This document shows, piece after piece, positions 16,639 through 26,454 of a stretch of 64,000 nucleotides of DNA (positions are counted from its first letter, which is position 1; the number at the start of each line of letters is the position of its first letter). The notes under the pieces are model-generated. The model was not told where the DNA came from, made no database searches, and was given only the letters and a program-made list of their open reading frames with translations. The stretch comes from Streptomyces coeruleorubidus (lineage in GTDB: Bacteria > Actinomycetota > Actinomycetes > Streptomycetales > Streptomycetaceae), in assembly GCF_028885415.1 (NCBI RefSeq), contig NZ_CP118527.1:8928001-8992000 (forward strand). The letters run 5' to 3'. A program made the position numbers and the translations under genes.

Positions 16639-18156
16639 ATGACCCACCCGTCCACCACGGGTCCGGCCCCGGTTCTGGCACTGAAGGACGTCTCCAAGTC
16701 CTTCGGTGCGGTCCGCGCACTGCGGGACGTCTCCCTGGAGCTGTTCGCCGGGGAGGTGCACGCGCTCGCCGGTGAGAACGGTGCCGGCAAGTCCACCCTC
16801 ATCAAGGCACTCGCCGGAGTGCACCGGCCGGACGCCGGCCAGGTGCTGCTCGACGGTGCGCCCGTCGCCTTCCACGGCCCCGGCGACGCCCGCGACGCCG
16901 GCATCGCCGTGATCTACCAGGAGCCCACGCTCTTCCCCGACCTGTCGATCGCCGAGAACATCTACATGGGCCGCCGGCCCCGGCGCGCCCTCGGCCGGAT
17001 CGACCACAAGGCCACGCACAACGCGACCGCCGCCCTCATGGAGCGCCTCGGAGTCGAGCTCGACCCCGACCGGCCCGCCCGCGGCCTGTCCATCGCCGAC
17101 CAGCAGATCGTCGAGATCGCCAAGGCCCTCTCCTTCGACGCCCGCGTCCTGATCATGGACGAGCCGACCGCCGCGCTCACCGGCAGCGAGGTCGCCCGCC
17201 TCTTCGGCGTCGTACGCACCCTGCGCGAACAGGGCGCCGCCGTGCTGTTCATCTCCCACCGGCTGGAGGAGATCTTCGAGATCTGCCAGCGGGTCACCAC
17301 GCTGCGCGACGGCGCCTGGGTCGGCAGCGAACCGCTTGAGGGCATGACCGAGGACGACCTCGTGCGCCGCATGGTCGGCCGCGACCTCGACGAGCTGTAC
17401 CCCAAGCAGGACGTGCAGCCGGGTGAAGTCGCCCTGAGCGTGCGCCGCCTGACCCGCGAGGGTGTGTTCACCGACGTCTCCTTCGACGTGCGGCGCGGTG
17501 AGATCGTCGGGCTCGCCGGACTTGTCGGAGCCGGGCGTACGGAGGTCGCCCGGGCCGTGTTCGGTATCGACCGCTGGGACGCCGGCGAGGTCACCGTGGA
17601 CGGCAAGCCCCTGGTCAACGGCGCCCCCTCCACCGCGATGTCCGCCGGACTGGCCCTGGTCCCCGAGGACCGACGCGCCCAGGGCCTGGTGATGGACATG
17701 TCCATCGAGCGGAACATCGGACTCACCGGGCTGCGCACGACGGTCAAGGCGGGCCTGATGGACCGCGGCGCCGAGCGCAGCCGCTCCCTCGACTGGGCCG
17801 TCAAGCTCCAGGTCAAGTACGCCCGGATCGCCGACACCGTCAACACCCTCTCCGGCGGCAACCAGCAGAAGGTCGTGCTCGCCAAGTGGCTCGCCACCGG
17901 CCCCAAGGTGCTGATCGTCGACGAGCCGACCCGCGGCATCGACGTCGGCACCAAGGCCGAGGTGCACCGGCTGCTGTCGCAACTGGCCGCCGACGGCGTG
18001 GCCGTCCTGATGATCTCCTCCGACCTGCCCGAGATCCTCGGCATGGCCGACCGCGTGCTGGTCATGCACGAGGGACGGCTCACCGCCGAGATCCCACGCT
18101 CCGACGCCACCGAGGAATCCGTGATGGCCGCAGCCACCGGGAGGGCCGCCGCATGA
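16639..18156 (+). CDS. rhaT: Rhamnose ABC importer ATP-binding protein (tandem ATPase)
   Basis: CUT2-type sugar importer ATPase with two fused nucleotide-binding domains (505 aa). The first has GENGAGKST near residue 52, [15 protein letters not shown] and [10 protein letters not shown]. The second has a degenerate Walker A (GLVGAGRTE) but an intact signature LSGGNQQKV and Walker [13 protein letters not shown], the normal asymmetry of the RbsA/XylG group. ATG 16639 has GAGGAG just upstream. The stop overlaps the first permease gene (ATGA). Rhamnose specificity is inferred from the surrounding genes. Confidence 0.9.
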   Translation: MTHPSTTGPAPVLALKDVSKSFGAVRALRDVSLELFAGEVHALAGENGAGKSTLIKALAGVHRPDAGQVLLDGAPVAFHGPGDARDAGIAVIYQEPTLFPDLSIAENIYMGRRPRRALGRIDHKATHNATAALMERLGVELDPDRPARGLSIADQQIVEIAKALSFDARVLIMDEPTAALTGSEVARLFGVVRTLREQGAAVLFISHRLEEIFEICQRVTTLRDGAWVGSEPLEGMTEDDLVRRMVGRDLDELYPKQDVQPGEVALSVRRLTREGVFTDVSFDVRRGEIVGLAGLVGAGRTEVARAVFGIDRWDAGEVTVDGKPLVNGAPSTAMSAGLALVPEDRRAQGLVMDMSIERNIGLTGLRTTVKAGLMDRGAERSRSLDWAVKLQVKYARIADTVNTLSGGNQQKVVLAKWLATGPKVLIVDEPTRGIDVGTKAEVHRLLSQLAADGVAVLMISSDLPEILGMADRVLVMHEGRLTAEIPRSDATEESVMAAATGRAAA

Positions 18157-19193
18157 CGGTCGTCACCCCACAACAGGCCCCCGTGGCCGACGTGCCCAAG
18201 TCGAGCGGCACCCGCCTCGTCGACCGCGTCTTCAAGATGCGCGAGCTCGCCATCCTCGTCGTCTTCCTGGTGATGATCGCCGTCACCCAGGCCGGCAACA
18301 GCCAGTTCCTGTCCGAACAGGGCATCAAGGACCTGCTGCTGAACGCGACGATCCTCGTACTGGTCGCCACCGGCCAGTCCCTCGTCGTCATCACCCGCAA
18401 CGTCGACCTGTCCGTCGGATCCACGCTGGGCATCAGCGCCTTCGCCGCCGGCACGTATCTCCAGGGCGGCGGCAACCCGGTCGTGGCCATCGCGCTGGCC
18501 GTGCTGCTCGGCATCGGTTTCGGACTGCTCAACGGCCTGCTCGTCAGCCTCGGTCAGGTGCCCGCCCTCGTCGTCACCCTCGGCACGCTCTACATCATCC
18601 GCGGCATCGACTCCATCTGGGTCGGCTCCAGCCAGATCACGGCGGCCGATCTGCCCGGCGGTTTCGTCGACTTCGGCTCCGGCGGCGTCTCGGCGGTGCC
18701 GTACCTGGCACTGATCGCGCTGGCGGTCCTCATGGTCACCGCCTACTACCTCAAGCACTTCGCCAGTGGCCGCGAGTTGTACGCGCTGGGCTCCAACCCC
18801 GAGGCCGCCCGCCTCGCCGGCATCCCCGTGCGCAAGCGGATCCTCGCCGCGTACACCTTCTGCGGCGCCCTCGCCGGACTCGCCGGCGCGTTGTACCTCG
18901 CCCGGTTCGGCAACGTCGACTCCGGCACCGGCAACGGCTACGAACTCACCGTCGTCAGCGCGGTCGTGGTCGGCGGCGTCGTCTTCACCGGCGGCTCCGG
19001 CAGCGTCTACGGCGCGGCCCTCGGCGCGCTGCTGCTGACCTCGATCAACAGTGTGCTGCCCGCCCTCGGCGTCAGCTCCGTCTGGGTGCTCGCCATCAAC
19101 GGCATCCTGCTCATCCTCGCCATCGCGGTCGACCGGATCGTCGCGCTGCGCGTGGCCTCCGCCCTGAAGAAGAGGAACGCCCGCCATGGCTGA
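18153..19193 (+). CDS. rhaP: Rhamnose ABC importer permease 1
   Basis: CUT2-type (RbsC-like) membrane permease of 346 aa with about ten hydrophobic segments and the family patterns [15 protein letters not shown] and [20 protein letters not shown] overlaps the ATPase stop. The 3' end overlaps the second permease by 8 bp. Forms a heterodimeric channel with the next gene product in the cytoplasmic membrane. Confidence 0.88.
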   Translation: MTVVTPQQAPVADVPKSSGTRLVDRVFKMRELAILVVFLVMIAVTQAGNSQFLSEQGIKDLLLNATILVLVATGQSLVVITRNVDLSVGSTLGISAFAAGTYLQGGGNPVVAIALAVLLGIGFGLLNGLLVSLGQVPALVVTLGTLYIIRGIDSIWVGSSQITAADLPGGFVDFGSGGVSAVPYLALIALAVLMVTAYYLKHFASGRELYALGSNPEAARLAGIPVRKRILAAYTFCGALAGLAGALYLARFGNVDSGTGNGYELTVVSAVVVGGVVFTGGSGSVYGAALGALLLTSINSVLPALGVSSVWVLAINGILLILAIAVDRIVALRVASALKKRNARHG

Positions 19194-20196
19194 CATCTCC
19201 CTGAGCCGAGCGGTCCGCTGGTCCGCCTTGAAAAGGTGGGATTCCGCCGTCGGCGCACTCCTCATCGTCGTCCTGCTGTTCTCCTTCGGCTTCGTCGACG
19301 GGTTCAGCAACGCGCTCAACCTGTCGTTCCTCATCGGCAACACGCTGCCGATCGCGCTGATCGCCCTGCCGATGACCCTGCTGGTGGTGTCCGGCGAGAT
19401 CGACCTGTCGGTGGCCTCCACGGCGGGCCTGTCCGGTGCCGTGATGGGCACCCTGTGGAACCAGGGCATGGCCATCGAGACGATCATCCCGATCTGCCTG
19501 CTGCTGGGCGTCGTGTGCGGGCTGATCAACGGCCTGTTGGTGACCAGGCTGGGGCTGCCGTCCCTCGCCGTCACCATCGGCACGCTCGCCGCCTACCGGG
19601 GCATCGCGCAGATCGTGCTCGGCTCCGACGCGGTGACCGACTTCCCCACCCAGTACCTGGAATTCGCGTCCGGGCGCATCGGCGACACGTTCATCCCGAA
19701 CGCCTTGCTGCCGTTCCTCGTCCTGCTCGCCATCGCGGTGGTCGCGCTGCACGCCACGCCGTTCGGGCGGTCGCTGTTCGCGATCGGGGCGAGTGAGGAG
19801 GCGGCGCGGTTCGCCGGCATCCGGGTCAAGCGGCAGAAGCTGCTGCTGTTCACGGTGACGGGCCTGATGGCCTCTCTCACCGGCATCTTCTGGGCGCTGC
19901 ACTTCGCGAGTGCGCGGTACGACAACGCGATGGGGCTCGAACTGTCGGTTGTGGCCGCGGTGTTGCTCGGTGGTATCGACTTCGACGGTGGCAAGGGCAC
20001 GCTCGGCGGCGCCATCGCCGGGGTGTTTCTGCTGGGGGCGTTGCAGAACGTGATGAGCCTCCAGGACGTTTCCGCGCAGTCGCAGATCGTCGTCACCGGC
20101 GTTCTGCTCGTCCTCTCCGTGCTCGGCCCCAGGGTCGCACGGCAGATCTCCGTAGCGAGGGCGGGCCGCAGAGCCGCCTCGACTCCGACCTCGTAA
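19186..20196 (+). CDS. rhaQ: Rhamnose ABC importer permease 2
   Basis: Second CUT2-type permease (336 aa) with the same pattern (GEIDLSVASTAGLSGAVMG, SLFAIGASEEAARFAGI) as permease 1. It has about ten hydrophobic segments. Overlapped start, same transcript, and followed by the binding-protein gene with 29 bp between. Two different permeases in one operon is characteristic of the rhamnose-type CUT2 importers of rhizobia and Streptomyces. Confidence 0.88.
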   Translation: MADISLSRAVRWSALKRWDSAVGALLIVVLLFSFGFVDGFSNALNLSFLIGNTLPIALIALPMTLLVVSGEIDLSVASTAGLSGAVMGTLWNQGMAIETIIPICLLLGVVCGLINGLLVTRLGLPSLAVTIGTLAAYRGIAQIVLGSDAVTDFPTQYLEFASGRIGDTFIPNALLPFLVLLAIAVVALHATPFGRSLFAIGASEEAARFAGIRVKRQKLLLFTVTGLMASLTGIFWALHFASARYDNAMGLELSVVAAVLLGGIDFDGGKGTLGGAIAGVFLLGALQNVMSLQDVSAQSQIVVTGVLLVLSVLGPRVARQISVARAGRRAASTPTS

Positions 20197-20225
20197 CTCA
20201 GCCCTTCCTCGTAAAGGACATCGTC

Positions 20226-21308
20226 ATGCGTAAGTCAACCCTCCGCCGCAGCTGCGCGGCGCTCGCCACCGCCACCTCGCTCGCCCTGGCGCTCACCGCC
20301 TGCGGTGGCACCACCAAGAAGGACGTCGCGAGCGAAGGCGGGTCCGCCGCCACCGCCGGCAAGGCCGATCCGAACGCCGAGCTGAAGAAGGGGCTGACCG
20401 TCGGGTTCCTGCCCAAGCAGGTCAACAACCCGTACTTCACCACCGCCGACAAGGGCGGCGAGAAGGCGCTGAAGGAGCTCGGCTCCAGCTACAAGGAGGT
20501 CGGTCCGTCCAGCGCGACCGACACCTCCGGCCAGGTCTCCTACGTCAACACGCTCACCCAGCAGCAGGTCGACGCGATGGCCGTCTCCGCGCAGGACCCG
20601 GGCGCCCTGTGCACCGCGCTGAAGCAGGCCATGAAGAACGGCATCAAGGTCGTCACGTACGACTCCGACACCACCCCCGACTGCCGCAACGCCTTCGTCT
20701 CCCAGGCGTCCGCCGAGGACCTGGGCCGCACCGAGGTGCAGCTGCTCGCCAAGCAGATCGGCTACAAGGGCGAGATCGCGATCCTGTCCGCCGCGCAGAC
20801 CGCGACGAACCAGAACACCTGGATCGACTTCATGAAGGACGAGCTGAAGAAGCCCGAGTACAAGAACATGAAGCTGGTGAAGACCGCGTACGGCAACGAC
20901 GACGCCCAGCAGTCCTTCCAGCAGACCCAGGGCCTGCTCCAGGAGTACCCGAACCTGAAGGGGATCATCTCCCCGACCACCGTCGGCATCAAGGCCGCCG
21001 CCCAGTACCTGTCGGGCTCCAAGTACAAGGGCAAGGTCAAGCTGACCGGCCTCGGCACCCCCAACGACATGCGCAAGTACGTCAAGAACGGCACCGTCGA
21101 GGCGTTCGAGCTGTGGGACCCGGCCAAGCTCGGCGAGCTGGCCGCCCGCACCGCCGTCGCGCTGTCCTCCGGGCAGATCACCGGCAAGGAGGGCGAGACC
21201 TTCAAGGCCGGCTCCATGGGTGAGTACACCATCGGCAAGGACGGCGTGATCAGCCTCGGCAAGCCGACCGTGTTCGACGCCAAGAACATCGACCAGTTCA
21301 ACTTCTGA
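20226..21308 (+). CDS. rhaS: Rhamnose ABC importer substrate-binding lipoprotein
   Basis: Periplasmic-binding-protein-type lipoprotein (360 aa) of the peripla_BP_4 family. The signal ends in lipobox LTAC with Cys26. The mature part has the typical first strand LTVGFLPKQVNNPYF and hinge patterns such as MKNGIKVVTYDSDTTPDCRN. It captures the sugar at the cell surface for the two permeases encoded just upstream. SD AAAGGAC. Its specificity for rhamnose is inferred from co-location with rhaI, rhaB and the mutarotase. Confidence 0.88.
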   Translation: MRKSTLRRSCAALATATSLALALTACGGTTKKDVASEGGSAATAGKADPNAELKKGLTVGFLPKQVNNPYFTTADKGGEKALKELGSSYKEVGPSSATDTSGQVSYVNTLTQQQVDAMAVSAQDPGALCTALKQAMKNGIKVVTYDSDTTPDCRNAFVSQASAEDLGRTEVQLLAKQIGYKGEIAILSAAQTATNQNTWIDFMKDELKKPEYKNMKLVKTAYGNDDAQQSFQQTQGLLQEYPNLKGIISPTTVGIKAAAQYLSGSKYKGKVKLTGLGTPNDMRKYVKNGTVEAFELWDPAKLGELAARTAVALSSGQITGKEGETFKAGSMGEYTIGKDGVISLGKPTVFDAKNIDQFNF

Positions 21309-21342
21309 TCACCGCGTTTTTCGATCACTGAAAGGGCTGTTG

Positions 21343-21663
21343 ATGCAGCGCGTGTGCTTCCTGCTGAAGGTCCGGGCGGACCGCCTCGACGAGTACCGCG
21401 AGCGGCACGCCGCCGTCTGGCCCGAGATGCTCCAGGCACTCTCGGACACCGGCTGGCACAACTACTCGCTCTTCCTGCGCGAGGACGGACTGCTCGTCGG
21501 CTACCTGGAGACCGAGAACTTCGCGGCCGCCCGGGCCGGAATGGAAGCCACCGACGTCAACGCCCGCTGGCAGGCGGAGATGGCGCCGTTCTTCGAGTCG
21601 CTGGACGGCGCCCGGCCCGACGAGGCCATGAAACCGCTCACGGAAGTCTTCCACCTCGCATGA
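21343..21663 (+). CDS. rhaU: L-rhamnose mutarotase
   Basis: Small cytoplasmic enzyme (106 aa) that interconverts alpha and beta anomers of L-rhamnose so that the isomerase receives the right one. The RhaM/RhaU pattern is clear: FLLKVRADRLDEYRERHAAVWPEM with the conserved His, then WHNYSLFLREDG and the C-terminal EVFHL. A TTG at 21340 precedes the ATG by one codon; I use the ATG 21343, with GGG about 8 bp upstream. It sits in the transport operon 34 bp after the binding protein. Confidence 0.92.
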   Translation: MQRVCFLLKVRADRLDEYRERHAAVWPEMLQALSDTGWHNYSLFLREDGLLVGYLETENFAAARAGMEATDVNARWQAEMAPFFESLDGARPDEAMKPLTEVFHLA

Positions 21664-21679
21664 CGAAGGAGTCCACGAG

Positions 21680-23104
21680 ATGCACAGACGTACGCTGCTG
21701 GCCGCCGCCCTCGCCGGAGCTGTGGTGACCCCCGCCCTCGCCTCCGGCACCGCGCGGGCCGCCGACCCCGGCCCCTCCGTCACCCGGACCGGCACCACCA
21801 CCCTCGACAACCAGGCCATCTTCTTCGTGTCGTACGACGGCCTGGTCAACAACAACGCGTTCCAGAAGAACGGCCTGCTGACCTACAAGGGCTACCAGTA
21901 CGCCGTCTGGTACACCGCCGACCGCAACGCCGTCGTCGGCCGCCGCGCCCTCGGCGCCAGTACCTGGTCCACCGTGAAGGTGGGCCACACCCTGCGGTAC
22001 AACGACTCCCACAACGTCATCTCCATGGGCGTCTCCAAGGTCGACGGCCGCCTCCACCTCAACATGGACTCCCACAGCGACGGCTTCACCTACGTCAAGT
22101 CGGTCGCCGGGCTGATGGACAACCCCGGCGGGCTGAGCTGGACCGCGAGCCGCTTCGGCGCGCCCCGGTCCACCCTGGACGGCCTGGCGCTGACCTCGCA
22201 GTTCACCTACCCGCAGTTCATCTCCACGCCGGAGGGCAGGCTCCAGCTCAGCTACCGCGTCGCCGTCTCCGGCAACGGCCGCAACGCGCTCGCCGAGTAC
22301 GACGGCACCAAGTGGACCAACCTCGGCGAATGGTCCAGCTCCACCGGCACGTACCGCAGCGAGCACGGCTCCTCGACCGCCCGCAACATGTACCTGCACG
22401 GCATCGACTACGACCGGGGCGGGCGGCTGCACTCCTTCTTCACCTGGCGCGAGCAGAACAGCGCCGTGATGTGCAACCGCGGCGGCATCGCCAACCACGA
22501 CACCGGCTACGTCTACTCCGACGACCGCGGCCGCACCTGGCGCAACAACGCGGGCACCGTCGTCGGCGTCACCGGCGGCTCCGACAAGGTGTCCGTGAAC
22601 GACGCCGGGCTGGTCGTCGACCCGCTCAACCCGGACCACTCCCTGATGAACCAGGAGAGCCAGTTCACCGACTCCGCGGGCCGGCCCCACGCGATCATCT
22701 CCTACGTCCCCGGCCGCTTCGGGCAGTGCACCACCAACTACGTCACCGACCGGACGCGCAACGGCCGTGCCTTCCACGTCCGCAGGAACGCCTCCGGGAC
22801 CTGGCAGAAGACCGAGATCCCGGTCCCGCTGAACTCCAGCCAGCGCACCAAGCTGATCCTGGACAAGTACGACAACGCGTACGCGATCTTCCCCTTCGGG
22901 CGGATCGCCGGCGCCTCGGCGGCCTCCGGATACACCGACTGGAGGATCCTGTTCGACGGCAGCGGCCTCAACGCCTTCGGGGAGGTCGTCATCGACGAGA
23001 TGCGCGTCGCGCAGGACGGGGTGCTGTCCTTCATGTACCAGGAGAAGTCCAGCGGTACGACGCCCTCGGCGCTGCGCGTGATCGACTTCCGCCTGCCCGC
23101 CTGA
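21680..23104 (+). CDS. Secreted BNR_4-type beta-propeller protein, candidate rhamno-polysaccharide lyase or hydrolase
   Basis: Exported protein of 474 aa with a cleavable twin-arginine-like signal (RR at 3-4, cleavage after ARA near residue 27). The mature chain resembles BNR_4-domain seven-bladed propellers: WYTADRNAVVGRR, SHNVISMGVSKVDGRLHL, YVYSDDRGRTW (an Asp-box) and VNDAGLVVDP. Known enzymes of this fold include ulvan lyases and enzymes removing terminal rhamnose from rhamnosyl-glucuronate chains in gum arabic or arabinogalactan. AAGGAG SD, 16 bp after the mutarotase gene, so in the rhamnose transport operon. The natural inference is that it frees rhamnose outside the cell; catalytic residues cannot be assigned by eye. 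Confidence 0.75.
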   Translation: MHRRTLLAAALAGAVVTPALASGTARAADPGPSVTRTGTTTLDNQAIFFVSYDGLVNNNAFQKNGLLTYKGYQYAVWYTADRNAVVGRRALGASTWSTVKVGHTLRYNDSHNVISMGVSKVDGRLHLNMDSHSDGFTYVKSVAGLMDNPGGLSWTASRFGAPRSTLDGLALTSQFTYPQFISTPEGRLQLSYRVAVSGNGRNALAEYDGTKWTNLGEWSSSTGTYRSEHGSSTARNMYLHGIDYDRGGRLHSFFTWREQNSAVMCNRGGIANHDTGYVYSDDRGRTWRNNAGTVVGVTGGSDKVSVNDAGLVVDPLNPDHSLMNQESQFTDSAGRPHAIISYVPGRFGQCTTNYVTDRTRNGRAFHVRRNASGTWQKTEIPVPLNSSQRTKLILDKYDNAYAIFPFGRIAGASAASGYTDWRILFDGSGLNAFGEVVIDEMRVAQDGVLSFMYQEKSSGTTPSALRVIDFRLPA

Positions 23105-23191
23105 CCGAAGCCGGTCGCCGGGGCGGCATGCCGGTAATGTGAAGCCGCTCCGGCCGCCGCCCCCCTCATCTCACCAGGAGGTCCCTGCCCG

Positions 23192-24217
23192 ATGGCCCAG
23201 TCGGTGGGTATCAAGGACGTCGCCCGCGCCGCCGGAGTCTCCGTCGGCACGGTCTCCAACGTGATCAACCGCCCGGACACGGTTGCCACCGAGACCCGGG
23301 CCCGCGTGCTGTCCGCGATAGACCGGCTCGGCTACGTCCGCAGCGAGTCCGCGCGCCAGCTGCGCGCGGGCCGCAGCCGGATCATGGGGCTGCTCGTCCT
23401 CGATATGGGCAACCCCTTCTTCGTCGACGTGGCCCGCGGCGCCGAACGCGCCGCCCGCCGGGCCGGACTCGGCGTGATGGTGTGCAACAGCGCCCAGAAC
23501 GCGGGCGAGGAGGCCGAGTACCTGTCGCTCTTCGCCGAGCAGCGCGTGCGCGGCGTGCTGCTCACCCCGGCCGACGCCACGGGCCGCAACATCGAGGCGT
23601 TCCGCCGGCACGGCATCCCGTTCGTCCTGGTCGACCGGGTCGCCGAGGGCACCACCGAGTGCTCGGTCTCCGTCGACGACGTCGCGGGCGGCGCCCTGGC
23701 CGTACGCCATCTCGTCGACGCCGGGCACCGCTCCATCGCCTACGTCAGCGGCCCGCCCGGCCTCAACCAGGTCCGCGACCGGCGCACGGGCGCCCTCGAA
23801 GCGCTCGCCGAGGCCGGGCTCGGCCCCGACGCGCTGCGCGAGCTGCCCACCGAACGGCTGGACGTCGCCGCGGGCCGCGACGCAGGCGCCCGCCTGCTCG
23901 GCCTCGCCGACCGGCCGACCGCCGTGTTCTGCGCCAACGACCTGCTGGCGCTCGGTGTCCTGCAGGCCATGTACGCGGCCGGTGTCGGTGTCCCGGACGA
24001 CCTCGCCATCGTCGGCTACGACGACATCGAGTTCGCGGCGGCCGCGGCCGTCCCGCTCACCTCGGTACGGCAGCCCGCCGTCACCATGGGCGCCATGGCG
24101 GCCGACCTGCTCCTGGAGGAGACGGAGGAGGACGGCCCGGCCCGGCCGCACGAGCACCGGCGGGTCGTGCTCCAGCCCGAGCTGGTGGTCCGCCGCTCCA
24201 GTCTGTCCGCCCGCTGA
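23192..24217 (+). CDS. LacI-family transcriptional regulator of the rhamnose locus
   Basis: Repressor of 341 aa. The N-terminal helix-turn-helix GIKDVARAAGVSVGTVSNVINRP (residues 5-27) is followed by the hinge helix SARQLRAGRS and a sugar-binding core starting IMGLLVLDMGNPFF. It lies 87 bp after the propeller gene with AGGAGG about 10 bp before the ATG. It probably represses both divergent rhamnose operons through the operator-like site at 16417-16428 and is released by rhamnose or a catabolic intermediate; the inducer is inferred from context. Confidence 0.88.
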   Translation: MAQSVGIKDVARAAGVSVGTVSNVINRPDTVATETRARVLSAIDRLGYVRSESARQLRAGRSRIMGLLVLDMGNPFFVDVARGAERAARRAGLGVMVCNSAQNAGEEAEYLSLFAEQRVRGVLLTPADATGRNIEAFRRHGIPFVLVDRVAEGTTECSVSVDDVAGGALAVRHLVDAGHRSIAYVSGPPGLNQVRDRRTGALEALAEAGLGPDALRELPTERLDVAAGRDAGARLLGLADRPTAVFCANDLLALGVLQAMYAAGVGVPDDLAIVGYDDIEFAAAAAVPLTSVRQPAVTMGAMAADLLLEETEEDGPARPHEHRRVVLQPELVVRRSSLSAR

Positions 24218-24230
24218 CCCGCACGCTGAG

Positions 24231-24248
24231 CCTGAACCGCCGTTCAGG
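24231..24248 (+). terminator. Short hairpin after the LacI gene
   Basis: CCTGAAC - CGCC - GTTCAGG, perfect 7-bp stem with a 4-nt loop, 13 bp after the LacI stop. Could also be an operator for the downstream hydrolase. Confidence 0.4.
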
Positions 24249-24338
24249 AAGATTTCATGATCCGAAGGGGCCACGCGCGGACGGACCCTGTGATGAACTG
24301 GGACGCGGTCCGAAAATCCGTCCGTCCCGGGAGCCCTG

Positions 24339-25640
24339 TTGACCCTCAGCTACCGCCAGCCCGGAGTCGTCCTCACCGACCGCCGCTTCACCGTCCCCCT
24401 CGACCACGACCACCCCGGGGGCGAGACGATCGAGCTGTACGCCCGCGAGGTCGTCGCGAGCGACAAGGCGGACCAGGACCTGCCGTGGCTGCTCTACCTC
24501 CAGGGCGGACCCGGCTTCGGCGCGGACCGCTCCGTCGGCAGGCCCGGCTGGCTCGGCCGCGCGCTGAAGGAGTACCGCGTCCTCCTCCTCGACCAGCGCG
24601 GCACCGGCCACAGCACGCCCGCCAACCGGCAGACGCTCCCGCTGCGCGGCGGCCCCGCCGAACAGGCCGACTACCTCACCCGGTTCCGCGCCGACTCGAT
24701 CGTCCGCGACTGCGAGGTGATCCGCGCGCAGGTCACCGGCGGCGCCCCCTGGACCGTCCTCGGCCAGAGCTTCGGCGGCTTCTGCCTGACCACCTACCTG
24801 TCCCTCGCGCCCGAGGGCCTGGCCACCGCCGTGATCACCGGCGGACTGCCCTCCCTGGACGCCCACGCCGACGAGGTCTACCGGGCCGCCTTCCCGCGCA
24901 TCGAACGCAAGGTCGCCGCGCACTACGCCCGCTACCCGCAGGACGCCGAGCGCGCCCGTCGCATCGCCGACCACGTCCTGAACCACGACGTGGTCCTGCC
25001 GAACGGCTACCGGCTCACCGTCGAGGCCTTCCAGTCCCTCGGCATCGTCCTCGGCACCGGCGACGGCACCCACCGCCTCCACTACCTCCTCGAGAACGCC
25101 TTCGTCCGCAGCTCACAGGGCCTCACCCTCTCCGACGCGTTCCAGGAGCAGGCGCAGGGCATGCTGTCCTACGCCCGCCACCCGCTGTACGCCCTCGTCC
25201 ACGAGGCCATCTACGGCCAGGACGCCCGGCCCACCGCCTGGTCGGCCGAGCGGGTCCGCGCCGAGTTCCCGCAGTTCGACGCCGCGAAGGCCCTCGCGGG
25301 CGACGAACCGCTGCTGTTCACCGGCGAGTCGATCCACCCCTGGATGTTCGACTGCGACCCGGCGCTGCGCCCCCTGCGAGAGACGGCCGAACTGCTCGCC
25401 GCCCGCACCGACTGGACTCCTTTGTACGACCCGGCCCGCCTCGCCGCGAACGACGTACCGGTCGTCGCCGCCGTCTTCCACGACGACATGTACGTCGACA
25501 CGGCCCACTCCCTGCGGACCGCCCGCGCGATCCGCGGCCTGCGCACCTGGGTCACGGACGAGTTCGAGCACGACGGCGTACGCACCGGCGGCGGGCGGGT
25601 CCTCGACCGGCTGCTGGCGCTGGCGCGCAACGAGGCGTGA
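24339..25640 (+). CDS. Alpha/beta-fold hydrolase, proline iminopeptidase-like
   Basis: Cytoplasmic alpha/beta hydrolase (433 aa) of the S33/prolyl aminopeptidase type. The oxyanion-hole motif GGPGFG is near residue 57, DQRGTGHS near 86 and the nucleophile elbow GQSFGG near 143. The catalytic His is probably in DEFEHDG near the C-terminus. The length matches actinobacterial prolyl aminopeptidases, which remove N-terminal proline from peptides. TTG 24339 is used because GGGAG lies 6 bp upstream and LTLSYRQPGVVLTDR matches the family N-terminus. No operon partner. Confidence 0.8.
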   Translation: MTLSYRQPGVVLTDRRFTVPLDHDHPGGETIELYAREVVASDKADQDLPWLLYLQGGPGFGADRSVGRPGWLGRALKEYRVLLLDQRGTGHSTPANRQTLPLRGGPAEQADYLTRFRADSIVRDCEVIRAQVTGGAPWTVLGQSFGGFCLTTYLSLAPEGLATAVITGGLPSLDAHADEVYRAAFPRIERKVAAHYARYPQDAERARRIADHVLNHDVVLPNGYRLTVEAFQSLGIVLGTGDGTHRLHYLLENAFVRSSQGLTLSDAFQEQAQGMLSYARHPLYALVHEAIYGQDARPTAWSAERVRAEFPQFDAAKALAGDEPLLFTGESIHPWMFDCDPALRPLRETAELLAARTDWTPLYDPARLAANDVPVVAAVFHDDMYVDTAHSLRTARAIRGLRTWVTDEFEHDGVRTGGGRVLDRLLALARNEA

Positions 25641-25690
25641 AGTCGCGCCGGGCGCGTGGTGATGTCGGTGGCGCCGATTAGTCTGCCGAC

Positions 25691-26425
25691 ATGACGACCA
25701 CTCAACTCCCGCCCATGCCCGACGACTGGCGGCGTGCCCTCGCGGTCGTGGCCCACCCCGACGACCTCGAGTACGGCTGCTCGGCGGCGATCGCGGCCTG
25801 GACCGACGAGGGCCGCGAGGTCGCCTATGTGCTGGCGACCCGGGGCGAGGCGGGCATCGACACACTGGAGCCGGAGCGGTGCGGGCCGCTGCGGGAGCGG
25901 GAGCAGCGGGCGAGCGCGGCGGTGGTCGGCGTGTCGGCCGTGGAGTTCCTCGACCACAGGGACGGCGTCATCGAGTACGGCACCGCCCTGCGCCGCGACA
26001 TCGCCGCCGCGATCCGCCGGCACCGGCCCGAGCTGGTCATCACGCTCAACCACCGGGACACCTGGGGCGGCGTCGCCTGGAACACCCCGGACCACGTGGC
26101 CGTCGGCCGCGCCACGCTCGACGCGGCCGGTGACGCCGGCAACCGGTGGATCTTCCCGGAGCTCACCGAGCAGGGCCTCGAACCCTGGGACGGCGTGCGC
26201 TGGGTCGCCGTCGCCGGGTCCAGCACCCCCACGCACGCGGTCGACGCGACGCCCGGCATGGAACGCGCGGTGCGCTCACTGCTCGAACACCGCACGTACA
26301 TCGAGGCGTTGACCGACGAGGACCCGGAGACATACGTCCGCGGCTTCCTCACCCAGCACGCCGAGGCCACCGGCGAGCGGTTCGGGGGCAGGCCGGCCGT
26401 GGCGTTCGAACTGTTCGGCAGATGA
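25691..26425 (+). CDS. PIG-L family N-deacetylase
   Basis: Zinc-dependent deacetylase of the PIG-L/LmbE family (244 aa). The metal-binding AHPDD is at residues 22-26, a second ligand region is TPDHVAVG, and LATRGEAG follows the first strand. Members remove acetyl groups from GlcNAc-containing substrates (mycothiol and glycolipid pathways) or act on antibiotic intermediates. The length is short for MshB-type enzymes, so a general PIG-L assignment is safest. The stop overlaps an ATG of the sigma-factor gene region, so the two may be co-transcribed. Confidence 0.82.
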   Translation: MTTTQLPPMPDDWRRALAVVAHPDDLEYGCSAAIAAWTDEGREVAYVLATRGEAGIDTLEPERCGPLREREQRASAAVVGVSAVEFLDHRDGVIEYGTALRRDIAAAIRRHRPELVITLNHRDTWGGVAWNTPDHVAVGRATLDAAGDAGNRWIFPELTEQGLEPWDGVRWVAVAGSSTPTHAVDATPGMERAVRSLLEHRTYIEALTDEDPETYVRGFLTQHAEATGERFGGRPAVAFELFGR

Positions 26426-26454
26426 CACGGATGATGGGGGAGATGGGGGAGACC

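Noticed and set aside
26146..26454. Sigma-factor gene starting inside the PIG-L gene
   Set aside because: The upstream part of the frame is antisense-like composition without sigma homology; the SD and family length support 26455.
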